This document shows, one piece after another, positions 31,801-46,800 of a stretch of DNA of 64,000 nucleotides. The stretch's first letter is position 1, and each line of letters begins with the position of its first letter. The position numbers were made by a program, and so were the translations under genes. This DNA is from Brachypterus glaber (Eukaryota; Arthropoda; Insecta; Coleoptera; Kateretidae): positions 1,984,001 to 2,048,000 of the forward strand of contig OY294049.1 in the NCBI GenBank assembly GCA_958510825.1. Direction: 5' to 3'. The notes beneath the pieces were generated by a model. That model was not told the origin of the DNA and did no database searches. It was given only the letters and a program-made list of their open reading frames with translations.

Positions 31801-34800
31801 ATTTAAAAAATAATTTTTTTTTTTGAGAAAAAATGTTTTTATCCCCTTAAAAGATGCATAATTGTATGAAGGTTTGGAAAAAGTACACTTTTTTTGAAAT
31901 TGTCCTGGCCGGTGGACAAAACCGGAAAAAATTGGACAAAACTGGACAAAATCAAAAATTATCCCTTATGGTCACGGAAATATCTTTCAACTTCCAACTG
32001 GGGTCTGACTAGTCTAGTCTCTAGTCGACTAGAGGTGTACTATTCTACGTTCGTGTGTGTACGTGTGCACTGCCGCCGGCATATATAGTGCTCCGCCGCC
32101 AAATTTACGTCGCGGCGCAGAACGCCGTCTGGAAATAACTAAAATGATCCATTTGGCTTTTTAAAAATTATTTTCATCTTTCCTAAAAATTTTCTTTAAA
32201 AACAGAGCAGCGCCGTCGTATATTTTTTGTGGGGGGGGGGACGCGCAGCCGCTACCGGATAAAATTGACAAAAACACCGCCGCCGCCGCGAAACTTTCGC
32301 GGCGCACACCTCTAGGTCTGATATATACCATCCTATAGTATTCTTATGCACTTTGAAGCGCTGAATCCTAATCTGGATTCAGAATTTGCCTTTATACTCA
32401 GGATTTTATGAAAAATGGGTCTGAAAATATTAAAAATTATTATTCCTGGACTTTTACTTTGATTTACCTTGAAAACCAGACCAAATAAATTAAATATGTT
32501 GCCAATGAATTCAGCAGCTTAAATTTAAGCCTGTGTTGGATTTAGAAAACAAAAAGTTTGCTAATTTGAGTTTTTTGTTGGTTTTATTCGTGCTGTATAA
32601 CTTGTAAATTATAAGTTATGGAAACGCAACAAATTTTAGAAAAAAAATAATTTTTAAAATTTATGAGGATTATTTTCAGTATATAAGTATTTCAAACAGA
32701 ACTTTTAGATTATTAGGTTAACTAACCTAAATTTTGTCACGTATTTAATAAAAGTAATTACGTGTTTTAAAATTTAACGTTTAATTTAATTTTGATTTAT
32801 TCCGAGATTTTGTCCATTTTTTTTAAGTTTCTATATACGCATTTAATAAAAATAGTTACGTGTTTTAAATTTAATATTTAATTTTATTTTGATTTTGTCC
32901 ATTTTTTATGTTTCTATCTATAAATAGGGTAGATACCCCAGTTATAGCCACCTTAAGAAAAATTCTGTTTTTATTTCTTTTTATTATGTTCCATTATAAT
33001 GTTAAGGTTGCAAGTTTTGGTTTTTCTGAAACTTACAATATATCTCTACTATAAAATAAATGTTTAAACAATATAACTTCAGCTGATATGTTATAAAATA
33101 AAAAACAAACAAAATAATTTTAATTCTCTAGTTTTAGCCACCCAAGCACCGGTTTAGCTATAAAAATTCACCAGATATAGCCACTATTAAAAAAAAAAAC
33201 TAAAAAGATGTTAAAAATAAATTATTTATATTTTTGTAACAGTTTTAGAACCTTTAAAATTTATAGTTTTTTAAAAATATATACTTCTTAATCAATATTT
33301 AAAATGATTTCGTTTTTTATTACAATTTTTCTTACATACATCTTTTCTTGGATAATTATCCGATAATTATAAATATGTATTAATTTAATTTATTTTTTAT
33401 TTATTTGTGTCTTTTTGGGATCTGAACCAGCTGGTAGTTTATACCATATTCAACACTATAAGTTTTACAAAAATATTTATATGTATATGACAATTTCACA
33501 TTGTGACATGTTTAGTTTTCAGCTTCAGTCTTGAATCATTTGAGTCATTTTGATGGCCCGTTCTCGACTATATTTTGTATAATACTCCTCCTTTTTTAAT
33601 TTAAATGTATTATTGGCTAATATTTAAAGGTGGTTTTCGCTAAAATCTTTATTATTTGTACAGTAATTTTGACATATTGATATTTTTTGACATTGGCTAT
33701 AACTGGTACTACTTAGGTTCCAGTTTTAGCCAATTCTGTGGCTATAGCTAGAAAGAGAAGCATATTAGTGTCCCAGTTATCGCCATGCAAATTTAAGAAT
33801 AAATTCTGCAAAATATGTATTAAAATATTAATAAAGTTACTGTTTAATGACTTACCTTTAACTTAATATAAATTTTTTACGAATTTAATTTTACCTGAAT
33901 TAGATATTTAAAATTATTTTTCTAGCGGTTTCTTAAGAAAAGTCATAAGAAATTAAATTTTTTTCAAAATCAAAATTTTAAATAGGCGCTTTATTCGTTT
34001 CGCTACAGTTAAAACTTATTTAACATATTTGTTGTCCCAACTTTTATCATTCAAATCGGATTTAAACGATCATTTTGATCTAAAGTCTCCTATTTCTTAG
34101 CTATACCCAAAAAACTACTCTGACTGACTTAAACCGGTGCAGTGGCTAAAACCGGTGATCCTACCCTACGTATTTATTATTTATATAAAATTTAATATTT
34201 AATTTTATTTTGATTTTGTTCAGTTTTGTCCAGAGTTTGTGGACAAAATCAGTTTTTTTTAATTTTGTCCAGTGCGCCAAAATTTGTTTTTTCCACCCGG
34301 ACAAAATCAAGCAACTCTGATTCTATGTATTTTTTTTTAGATCCCTTCAAGTGCTGTAGAGATGCCCGGTGAACTGAACAGTAGCATTAGTTATTTGGAC
34401 GTACAATTCGGAGCGTTGGATATGATGGACGGCAACTCGTTCGACAGCGTCTCCGAAGCGAAGTACGGCAACGCCGCCGGAACCAATCTCGACAGTTCGA
34501 ACGCCTCCACCTCTATGGATCTCAACAGCGCCGCCAACGCTAATCCGTCGTTGGACGCGTACTCGCCCAAAACGCAACCGCAAAGCAGTATTAGCTCTGC
34601 ATTATCACAGGGCGTAAGTTTTGTTTTTTTATTTATTCAGGATTTTTTTTTAGTAACGTGCGTGGTCCATTGAAATTCGTCCAGCATAGGGCACTCGACT
34701 ATTTTTAAATTCAATAATTTTTTGGCTTTTGTTTACCCTATATATGTGTACTCTAAAAACAATTTTTATAATGCTTGGTTGGGGGTGGCCACTCTCCCAA

Positions 34801-37800
34801 ATTTGATATTTTCGGATTTTTGCATGTTGGGAAACTTGATATTTCTTGTTTTTTAAAGTAATATGAAACAAACGCCAGTTTTTTAAGCAAGTATTGGGCT
34901 ACCTTTTTTGTCTATAACCATTTTTCCCCAAAAATTTAAAATAGGTTAAAATGGTATCCAAAGTTTGACATAAAATTCAACAAAATCACGATTTTTAAAT
35001 TGATAATTTTTTTTATAGGGCTGACTTAAGGGTTAATTTTTTTTTTTAAGTTAGCAAGGGCCTTGCTAACTTAAGACCTAGATCGCCTTAGGCTCCTTGC
35101 TAACGTAAGACCCAGATCTAGTGTCCCCAAGTTCACTCCTTAAAAATATTTAGAGAAACTTAAAAATGGCATATAGATTAGATTAGATTTTTATTGTATC
35201 TAAAGATTTATCTTATTACATATTTGGTATTAGCCTAATGCCAACATCGCAAAATATATAAAAATGGCATATAAAAAAACTGCTCATCAGCTCCCTGGAA
35301 AAAATTAAATTTTGTACATTTTATTTTGGATAAAAAGGTATAAGGGAATGTTTAAGCATTAAGCAAATTGTACCAAAATTCATACATTTACCCAGTTCTC
35401 GCGTTATTATAGATTATAGAGATTTCATATTTTGGCTACCCCCCCCCCCCCTAAAGGGGGTGTGTTAGACGGGGTAGCCAAAATATGAAATCTCAAGAGC
35501 CTTGAATAACGCGAGAACCATGGTATGAAGTGTAATTTTGGTATATTTTACGTTACGTAATACTTGAATGTTCCGTAACTACTTAAAAAAAATCTTGGAT
35601 TTACGTTATTGAGCGTGTTCCCTTAGCTACGGCTTTGTTCAATCAAAATCAAACATGATGAAACGATGACGAGACTGAGGATCAATTTTAAAGCTGCGAC
35701 ATTTATTTGCGGCATGTTTTATGTTGCTTATATCTCGTGGCACGCTTGATTTTGCATCCAAAAGATCGATTTTTTGGCGTCTGATATTTCTTTTTTTATT
35801 TTCTCTTTCTAAATAAAAAAAACTTTATCCTAACACGAATCCCTAAAATTACAGCTTTCAAACACAGAAAACATTCCACAGCAGACCAGCGATCATATAA
35901 CGACGGCGTCATACAACACGACGCCCCGCAGCACGTCGCAGCAGCAACAACAACAGCAGCAGGCGAGCGTCGCGACGCAACAGACGACCTCGGCCGTCGC
36001 CGCGTCAGGAATGGAGTTGAACAAGCAATCCGACAGCCACACGTACTCGCAACCCTCCTCGTACAATTCGTACCAACCCAAGTCGAACGCGTACAACGTT
36101 TCGACCTACAGCGGTACTCAGGTATGTAAATCAGTTACAGCGTGGCCTTTGAAAAGGACGGGTGTAGCCTTCTTGGCACATTCCAGTGCAGCGAATTCGC
36201 CATCTTTTATGATCTGCCTTGTGTATTTTTGATTTGCCATCTTCTATGATGTGCCTAGACTATTTTTATATTAATGTATTATGTACAAGTTAAAGTGAAC
36301 CATATATTTATGGTTATTAATCGTGTGAACTGTTGAATTTTAAGTTAATAATAATGGACGTTTGAAGATATTTTTTTTGTTTGTTTTTAATGAGAACTTT
36401 TTATATTAGCGTGGAAATTACTACAGTAGTAATTTATCAGTGATAGTGCGCAAGTCAGGATACATATCCGATTAGTACTTGCGCACTGGAAACCTCATGA
36501 TTATATAGAGAAACCCTGGTTAATTATTCGGAAGAAAAGGACCAAATAAATAGAGAGAGAGGTATGTAAATAGTTCATCGCAAAATTACGCGTGTTATTT
36601 TTCTCAGAATATGGATTAAATAGTTTATTAGCTACTTTCAGTCTGTTCAACAAGAGCGTGTCTTTGATTATTCAAAAAATTCAAAAGGTATCTCCTCCAT
36701 ATTTTACAGCGTAAATCTCCTATCTCTGTACTATTTCTGTAGCACTGATTTGTTACCGTAGTAGTCGAATTGTCGTGACGAGCACACGTTAAAGAAAATC
36801 AGTTCGGTCTACGCCAAGAGATTTGAAGCGGTCGACCGCGGTCTTTTTGTGCCTGCAACCGCGAGGACCTAAATTAAAGGTCGCCAATGCATCAAAATTG
36901 ATTAAAAAGTCTAAATGGTTGGTCTTACTGTGAAATGGATTTGTTCCAGTGCAGTTAGGCACCCCGTAATAATTCATGTTTGGGGATGCTTTTCAGAACT
37001 TGGATTTGGTTACCTAAAGTTGTTTATTGAGAATTTGAACGCTTTGAAGCGGTCGACCGCGGTCTTTTTGTGCCTGCATCCGCGAGGACCTAAATTAAAG
37101 GTCGCCAATGCATCAAAATTGATTAAAAAGTCTAAATGGTTGGTCTTACTGTGAAATGGATTTGGTCCAGTGCACAGTTAGGCACCCCGTAAAAATTCAT
37201 GTTTGGGGATGCTTTTCAGAACTTGGATTTGGTTGCCTAAAGTTGTTTATTGAGAATTTGAATGCTCAGAAAATTTTAAAAATTTACCAGCGTGGACTTA
37301 TAAAGTCAGTAAAAAGGATGTTTAGATCCAAAAACAAGATTGGTTATTGCAAGAGGACAATGATCAAAAACACCGCAGTCGACTCTGCACCGACTGAAAG
37401 CGGAAAAACGGCATCACGACGTTACTTTGGACTTCACAACCACCGGATGCAAACCTGATCAAAAACACGTGGGGGCTTTTTAATTCCAAACTTGAAGGAA
37501 CAAAACTGCTGAATTTGAAGCAGCTCACAGCAGCCATTCGTGATAAATGTATGCCAAAAAGGTTTCAAGCTATTCTGGGTAACAACGTAGATTTCACGGT
37601 GTAATTAATAGGAATTCGGTTTCCCCTCGTTCAAATCAAGAACTTGGACTAATCAAATCAAAATAGGAACTGTAAAAATTCGAAAGACTTTTAGTTATTT
37701 CACATGAAGAAAAATGAACCAACGCAACCATTATACACCTTACTTCCCAGTCCGCACATATATGGATGCAACATGGTAAAGAAAGATTTTTTAGGTAACA

Positions 37801-40800
37801 TGTGCCATATTACATGAGACATAACATACATATGTATGCTACATAACATGCCCTATAACAGAAAGATTTTTTACGTTACATGTGCCATATTACTTAAGAT
37901 GTAACATACATATGTATGATACATAACATGCAATATTGCATGTTATGTATCATATATATGGTACGAGAACATACACGATACATAAAATGTTATGAATTCA
38001 ATACTAAATATGGCGTCTATATTATTTTAATTTTTATAGGTTAGAATCACTAATATTCTTAAAATTGTTGTTAATAATAAAAGTTTTACCCTTAAGTAGT
38101 AGAAACGCATGTATTTTTAGACAACTAAACCATTTTAGATAATTTTAGACAAAAAATTAAAATATATATATATTTTTTTTAAATGATTATTTGCTATTTT
38201 TTCTCTAAAAATTGGCTTTTTATGTGGCTCATGATTTTTAAGCCTGGTAGAAAGTTTGCTTTCACAGTAAAAATGCACATCGTATAAGAATTTTGCCTGA
38301 TGGATGCTACATATAAAGATATTTATATACTTAAATTATTAGGTTTATCAAAAAGACGTAAAAATGTTCACCATGTCTAAATCTATGATGCACTCCATAA
38401 CAAGTAAAATTCGGAAACGCCTAATTTTATTGTTATGTACCTAGTATGTATCTGATATGTAGCATGTTATGTAGCTGATACATAACTTGAGGCGGAATTG
38501 TTAAAGTCCAAGGACTATACATGGACTATAAAAATTACATGTCTGTAACATCACATAGAACAGTGGTTATGTATCTGCTATGTTCCTGCTATGTATTTGT
38601 GTTGACTGGGTTTCCCCTCTAATGATATTGGAGAGATAGACTATCTTTACCACCTCTTTACGCGAAATACGTTTTCAAGTTGTAGGAAAATAATATTTGA
38701 TATCAGGGGCTATCTGCTAAAACTGTATTTTAACATGATGAAACGATGACGAGACTGAAAAGCCTTTAAGTGAGAACAATCGTTACTTGTAGCAAGTTTT
38801 TTGCTGCTTGTTCTTGATTTTTCAGCTTATTTGCTTCAGAAGATTGATTTACGGCATCTGAACACCCACCATAACACTTTGTTTTACTTTTGAAATATTT
38901 CAGCGTATTAATGCAAATTTTTTGTCTGATTTCAGACGACAAACTCGTACGTTTCGAACAACCAAGGGAGTTACAGCAACCAATCGGCGACGTATATCCC
39001 TTCGAGCGCAAGTTCGTACCAAACCTACTCTTCGACCGCTTCTTCCTATCAGCCTAACAGCAACGCTAACGCGTATCCCTCTATCAGTCAGGCCAACTCC
39101 TATCAAAACAATCAAACCTATCCTCAACATACTAGTCAATCAGTCTATGGTGCTAACACAGGTAAGATTTCGATTAACACTTTTTAAATGATTATAACAG
39201 GTGTTTTTGAAAGGTGGCTCGCGCCTATAACTTTTTATTTCTGGAGGTAGAAGAATGAAATTAGCAGGTTTTCCATAAGACCATATTTTGAGTTATATCA
39301 CCTAACGTAATTTTGTTTTTCACTTCCGGTTTAACCGGAACCCAACGTTTTTAATTACATTTTTGTTTTAGATTTTTTATCTGGAAAGTCATTCAATCCA
39401 TTCATTTTGGATCATATCTTAGTAGAAAAATTCGAATTATTAAAAAAATTGTTTACTTTTAATTTTACATGAAAACTAAACTTGGAAAAACACATTTTTT
39501 GCTTTTACTCGAATTTTTGCTTAATTACGTCAATATTACTAAAAATATATTTTTTTCCCTTCACAAGGATACCGAAAAGTTAATATTTCTTTTTATAATT
39601 TCTTAAAAATAAAGGAATCTGTAAAAATAATAATCATTAAAACTTATTTTAAACAGATTATGAAAATAAATATTAAATTTTGGTATCATTGTAAAGAGAA
39701 AAAAAAACTTTCCAGTGATATTGATGAGCCATAGACGTAACACTGCAAAAGTTTTAGTAAAAGCAAAAATGTGCTTTTCCAAGTTTAGTTTTTGTGTAAA
39801 AGTAAACATTTTTTTTAATAAATTGCATTTTTCTACTAATGCTTGATACAAAATGAATAGATTTAGTGACTTTCCAGATAAAAAAAAATCTGAAACAAAA
39901 TTTTATTTAAAAAATGACAAAAGCTGTCAAAATTTGACAAACTTAGAATAATTCACAGAATTTAATGGAGAATCCAAATATGTTAAGATAAACGGTTCCA
40001 TTTAAAAACCAAAAGTAGGGGTCGTTTCCGGTTAAACCGAAAGTGAAAAAAATAATTACGTTAGGTGATATAATTTAAAATATAGTCTTTTAGACACCCT
40101 GAAAGTTTCATTCTCTTATCTCTAGAAATAAAAAAGTTATAGGGGCGAGCCACCTTTAAAAAACACCCGGTATATTGGGTCACAATAAACAAAATTAATT
40201 AACACGTTCGCTGTCACCGCGCTCACGGTTCAGATTTTTTTAGTTTTTTTTTTTTTAATTTTTGTGACCATGCAAATAATAAAAAAAGCGTTGACACACG
40301 AGAAAATCTAAAATTTTTGCATCGGAAGCGAACCTGATCATAAAGTGGCACTATTTTTCGTTTTTTTTTAGGGTTGAATAACAGCTCAAGCTATGGCAAC
40401 ACTTCGACAAGTCAATACAACAGTTACAGTTCGACGAATAGTCACAAACTAAAAGAAAACAGTTACGATTCGACGTCGAACGCGGTTAGCAGCAGTAGCC
40501 AAGCGACGACCACGAGTAACGTTACGTCATCCACCGCCGCCTTAACTATCTCCCAAACGACCGTATCTAGCAGTAAAACGACGACAACGTCCGGTAAGTA
40601 ACTTAAAAATCTTTATTTTTAGATTGGAGAACACGTATTTCGGGCCTTTAACTGGGTAAACTATAATAGAACATAATTAAGCGGTTTTATAAAATGGTTA
40701 TGTTGTTAAGAAAATAGTTACGCTATTTTAGAATATGTCTACGATGTTTTAGAAAATAGTTACGCGGTTTTAGAAAAATAGTTACGTGGTTTTAGAAAAT

Positions 40801-43800
40801 GGTTACGCTCTTTTGGAAAATAATTACGCTGTTTTAGTAAATAATTACGGTGTTTTAGAAAAAGGTTACGCTGTTTTAGAAAAAGGTTACGCTGTATTAG
40901 AAAATTTAAATAAAATTCTTTTTCAGCTGCCAAAAATTCCAGTAGCAGTGTGGTGTCAAACATACCAACTGGTGTAGCGCCTGTGATGAGCACCCCATAC
41001 ATTTTGGGTCAAGTTCCGTACTTCCAGCAGCCTGCTGTCTACACATATGAAGAAATGCAGATGATGCAGCAACGACTTCCACATATGGTATGTAGGAATA
41101 ATTTTATGCTAAGCTTTTAGGTAATATTTGTTGGGATGGTTTAAACTGAATAAAGACAATGTAATTTTACTAAAAATATTTGATACATGTTTTCAGTAAA
41201 TTTTTATTCACTTTAATAAGTTATATAGAATTTTAATTCTGTAGATATTTAGCACTAACACAATGACTAAAATACTCTGTTTGATCAAAATTTAAAATAG
41301 TATTTTTTATTATAGCACGGTTTGCTGTTTTTTCTAAGGTCTGTTTATTCCGAAATAACAAAATTAAGCGTTCGAAATTCGTTTCCATTAAAAAAGTCAG
41401 CGGGTTTAGCTAGAAAAATTTAAGGTAATTTACAAGTTATCTCGAATTATATGTTTTTTAGTTAAATAGTTTATTCCCGTACTATAATATTTTAGGTTAG
41501 GTTTTTGGAGGTATTTTGGGCTTCTTTTCTTCAAATTGTGACATTTCGACACGAATTTTCCGTTGTTTTCGAACAAATTAAAATTCAAAGTTTCTCATTT
41601 GTCAACGTATACACATCCAAAAACATTTTAACATAAAATTTGACATTATACATAATAATTTAAATAAATAAGTACAATTTTGTACTTTTTTACATAAAAT
41701 TATAGATATAAATAAACATTGACAGGTTCAAATTTTTTATTAAAAAAAAAATAATAAATTGTCAATGTTTACTTATATTTTATTACAAAGTTGTACTTAT
41801 TTACTTAAATTATTATGTATAACGTCAAACTTTATTTTAATTTTTTTTTAGATGTGTATACATTGACAAATGAGAAACTTTGAATTTTAATTTGTTCGAA
41901 AACAACGAAAAATTCCTGTCGAAACGTCACAATTTGAAGAAAAGACGTTTTTAATTGAATACCCCTTAAAACCCCAAAAACCTAACCTAAAAAAAATATA
42001 AATTTTTTTTTCATAACACAAGTTTTATTTCTCAAACGAGACAAACTTGTAAAATATCTAAAAATATTCAATTTTTGTACATTTATAACAAATATTGTTT
42101 TTAGTTTGTCCTTGTCTTAGTGCTGCTTTAGCTTACATGCTGCAAAAAAAATTAATATTGATGTAATAATAATAATAATAACAATGTATGTCTCTAACAA
42201 AAACTAACCTCTAAGGGAACGTTCAAGTATTACGTAACGCTCCTAAGGGGGGTGGGGGTCCAAAATGATCAAAATTTGCGTTACGTAATACTTGAACATT
42301 CCCTAATATTATATTTCATCAATATTAATTAATGCATATGAACTCCTTATCACTTCCATTCTATCAAAATGACTTACCCCAATGGGCTATTTTTATGTAA
42401 TAATAATCGCTGGTACCATCTTGCTTTTATTTCTTTAACAACCTTGTACCATAATTTTGCTATTTCGCTTTTAAAATTAACACATTTTGCAATGTTTTTT
42501 TTAACATAGGTCAGCAACATTAGTTTTAGTTTTGCACTATTAAATTTAGTAAACCATAATTAAAAATATGAAACGGATACCTTTTCTAGACGGGTGGACA
42601 AATAAAGACCTTTATAAAATGTCAAATTGACTTTGGCTAGACTTCTTGTTTTCGTTTTTACGAATTATTCACTTTTCCTGTATTTTTGGATCATTCCCTT
42701 TTGTTTTTTTCTTTGTAGCTTTATCGGATTGTTTTTCTGACCCAAATGTTATTTTACCTATGATTGAAATTTTAGTGTCAAATTTTGACTTTAAATCAAA
42801 AATATAAAAATATATTCAAATTTATTAAAATGTCTATATCTCGGAAACTAATAGTCCTACGATAAAAATGATCACACATTTTTTTGTAGGAAATTAAACA
42901 TTATTTCTATTTGTGTATTTTTTTTGTCCTACTGTAAATAATAATTAATATATATATATATATATATATTTGCCCCCCTTGCCCTACGCTAATACTAACC
43001 ATATTTGATGTTACACAAATAGAAAAGGTCCTCAATCATTTGGTGATTTTTTTATAAATCGGACATTCCGTTAAAAAGTTAAGGTTTCCGTACAGACAGA
43101 CAGACATTTTTTTAACACCCACTTTTTTCACATTTTCTCGACGTTTCACAACATTCTAAACCCGAAAATGCAGAAAAATAATTTGTTAGTCGATTTTAAT
43201 AACGGATGTTTCCACCCGTAATAAAGTAATTTTGAACGGTTTCATAGTTGACCAACTTTGAAATGTGGTTTGTTTATACCTCAGGTTGAATTTTCTAGGT
43301 TGATTACAGTGTTTTTGCCACTATTTAAAATATTTTGGTTGTTGTTATTTAGATACCTAAATTTTATGCAAAAAAATGAATAAAACATAAACATTCTGGT
43401 AAATTTTTAAAAGACCACTGCGGATTCACTTGTTGGCATTTCATTAGAATTGCATGTAGGATTACCTATAGTTGCTATTGTAGTAAAATTTAAAATATGT
43501 ACTTAGAAAGAAAATTCATTAGTTAATATTTTAGAATAAATTTCCTGTTGAAACATATTGATTAAATTGTGCAAAGGACTGTCCTTTATCATGTTGCGAT
43601 CAAAGTGTACCACCGGTGGTACTGCGAGGTCTGTCCATAAAAGTCGACGTGCACCACCAGTGGCGCACGGTTTTACTCTTAGTTTTTATGGCATTTAAAC
43701 CTGAATTTGATAGCAGGGGCCACAAAATTGTTAAGAAATGGTCTACCGTAGTTTCTGGGTTATGTAAAAAATGTGATTTTTGCATACAGGCAAGATTAAA

Positions 43801-46800
43801 ACATTAATGGTTCTTACTAATTTAATAGTCCAGTCAAATAACGAGAAATTCCCATTTTAAATTGCAATAAATCAACACTGGCTGATATTCTAAAGGGTAG
43901 TAGTGGATAGTTAAAGAATACTCCTGTTAGTTTTTCACTTGGTGATTTGCGTAAGGGGTGTCCGCTATCATGAATTTAATTGTGAGTGCGGTTATCTCGC
44001 TAAATATACATCTTACGATAAAAATGCATATAACCAATTTAAAATTTCCAACAATTTTGGGTAATTTTTTTAATATATTAATGAAAAACGAGTTATAAAT
44101 ATTCAAAAATGGCCATGTTAGGGGTAAAATTGTTTTTTTTTTCGAGTTTTCAGACAAATTATTCATCGGAGGATTAAAGTGGTTGTAGCTCTTAAACTTT
44201 TATATAATTTTTAGGGCACTCACATCTGTACTCTTTTACATCTCTACTCGTTCATTTAACGCCTCTGTACATAAATTTAATTATTTTTATTAGTACACAT
44301 TTTATATATGTCATATTAATTATTAACATTATCATAGTATTTCAGTAGCCTAGCAAATTTAAAATTATGACATATATACAGTGTGTACTAATAAAAATAA
44401 TTAAATTTATATACAAATAAAAAGTAAAAGAGTAGAGTTGTGAAAGAGCAGAGATGTTAAAGAGTATAGATGTGCGTTCGCCTAATTTTCATATATTATG
44501 AATTTTCATAAGTAGTTTGGTATGATTACAGTGGGCGCTGAAAGTCAAGTTGCGCCCTCTGTAACCGTACCAAAATATGAAAATTTATAATATATTAAAC
44601 TTATAGATAATTTCAAGAGCTACAAGTTTGCTCATAGCCACTTTTATCCTCCAATAATTTGGCTAAAAAATAAAAAACAAAGACAATTTCACTTAGTTTG
44701 GACTCCAATATCCATTTTTGAACTAAGTCGATTGTTATTAATATATATTATATATTTTTATCGTACCCCTAAAATTTAAGATAGCGGACACCCCTTAGGC
44801 AAATCACCCGGTGAAAAACTAACAGGACTGTTCTGTTACCATCCACTACTACCTTTAAAATATCAACATATGTACCTTTATTGCAATTTATATTTATTAT
44901 TTGACTGGACTATGTGTTTTTTGGTCCCTGATTTTTGGCTTCGACCGCAACGTGTTAATGTTAAGTACTTTTAATCTTTAAGGGATGTTTTGTTGGTAAT
45001 GGGTTAATTAATACGATTTAGACTGGTCTGTTAAGTTGCATCCACACTTTTTGAAGAATATTGTATTTATTGAACTTGTATTTATTGAACTAATTTCTTT
45101 TGGTCATATTTATAAAACATATTAAGAATATAAAAAAAAATGTTTTTTTTTTGCATTTTCAGTACATCTTGACCACTTCAGAGGGCGTCTTCCAAAAGAC
45201 ACTTTTTAAAAGGCTCCACAGTTTTTGGTCTTCCTGTAACACGTAGAGTAAAAATTCCAACGGGATTCTATTCATAAGACTAAATACAAGTAACTAAACC
45301 TAAAAAATATTTTATTTTTAGTATTTTTATCATTTTATAAACATTTTTCTGAAAAATTAAAATAAAAAACATTAAATTTTTCAGAAAAATGTTTATAAAA
45401 TGATGAAAACATTAAATTTTTCAGAAAAATGTTTATAAAATGATAAAAATATTAAAAATTGAATATTTTTTAGGTTTAGTTACTAGTATTAAGTCTTATG
45501 AATAGAATCCCGTTGGAGTTTTTACTCTATGTGTTACAGGAAGCCCAAAAACTGTGGATTTGTTTATGTAAAGTGTCTTTTGAAAGACGCCCTCTGAAGT
45601 GGTCAAGATGTACTAAAAATGAAAAAAATTATATTCTTAATATGTTTTATAAATGTCCAAAAGAAATCGGTTTAATAAATACAATATTCTTTTTACAAAA
45701 AAGAATATGAAAAGAAAAGTCCCCTTAACACTTTTTAAGTCATATATCAATTAGGGTTCCAACAGTGTCGGACTGAACAGCCCGAGGCTAGTGAGATTTG
45801 TATCCCGTTAGGGCCCCCAAGTGAAATAAAACCTTTTTTCCCTCCCAAAAATTTTGATGTCTAAAAAAAAGAAAACCTCTCCCCCCAAAAAAAAAAATTT
45901 TTTTTTACCCCTTACAGAAATTTTGACAGCTACAAAAAGAAAAAAGGGTGATCACCGGGCGGGGGGCCCCGTGAGATTTTTCTCACCTGTCCAGTCGGAT
46001 GCTGGGTTCCAGCCTCACTAATTATCGTATGAGCTCATGAGAAGGAAAATTAAACCAAAAGAAAACTCAAATATCTAAAAAAAATATATATGCATTTTTG
46101 AGCTACGACCAGAACTCTTGGAGATACGGACACCTTTTTCGTAAAAACATATACCGGGTGAGTTTTGTTTATGTGAACCCCTAAAATTAAGATTAATCTT
46201 CATCTGATAAAAACGAAATTTAGGTGATTTATATAATTTTACATTGGCTATAAAATGGCGGATTTATTTTTTTTTACTTCTGGTTTCGCCGGAAGTGGTA
46301 TAAATATGTTGTTTTTTAATGGAACACCCTGTACATTTTTACATTGTTTGAATTCAGCCAAAAAATCTATTTATAAAAAACTGATTGGTTTTTTACTTTT
46401 TTTTTCATTTTGGTTTGTATCGTAAAAAAACACATAATTTACCTTCTTTTTACTTAATCTTCCAAGTAAATTATAAAAAATAGGAGTTCAGGGCAAAAAA
46501 CTTTTTTTTTAGCTCTAATTCGCTGTCACTGATCGTTTTTATTTTAATATTAGTTTTGTATATTTTTTAAGCTTAAGTAGGTAAAAACAAGGTAAATTAT
46601 GTGTATCTCGTTTTTGTATATGATAAAAGCGAAACCGGAAGTTAAATTAAAAAATAATATCCGTCATTTTATAGCCAATGTAAAATTATATAAATTACCC
46701 AAGTTTAATTTTTATCGAATGAAGAATAATCTTAATTTTGGGGGATGGACATAAGTAAAACTCACCCGGTATACTTGACAAAATCCCGTCGGAAATTGTT

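Larger units (their letters stand above)
31895..34330. repeat. Repeat-filled lig intron 4 with TTTTGTCC words
   Basis: The phrase GGACAAAA or its complement TTTTGTCC occurs about ten times between 31908 and 34312. Two units of about 110 bp around AATAGTTACGTGTTTTAA are tandem at 32740-32930, with a third piece after 34167. Two further elements (listed separately) sit inside. No gene was seen. Confidence 0.55.

Noticed and set aside
40680..40905. CRISPR-like array
   Set aside because: Units are contiguous with no spacers and the organism is a eukaryote; it is a minisatellite.
40760..41002. Frames on both strands through the 22-bp repeats
   Set aside because: The repeat lacks stops on both strands; the peptides are periodic (such as LKQRNYF) with no gene context.
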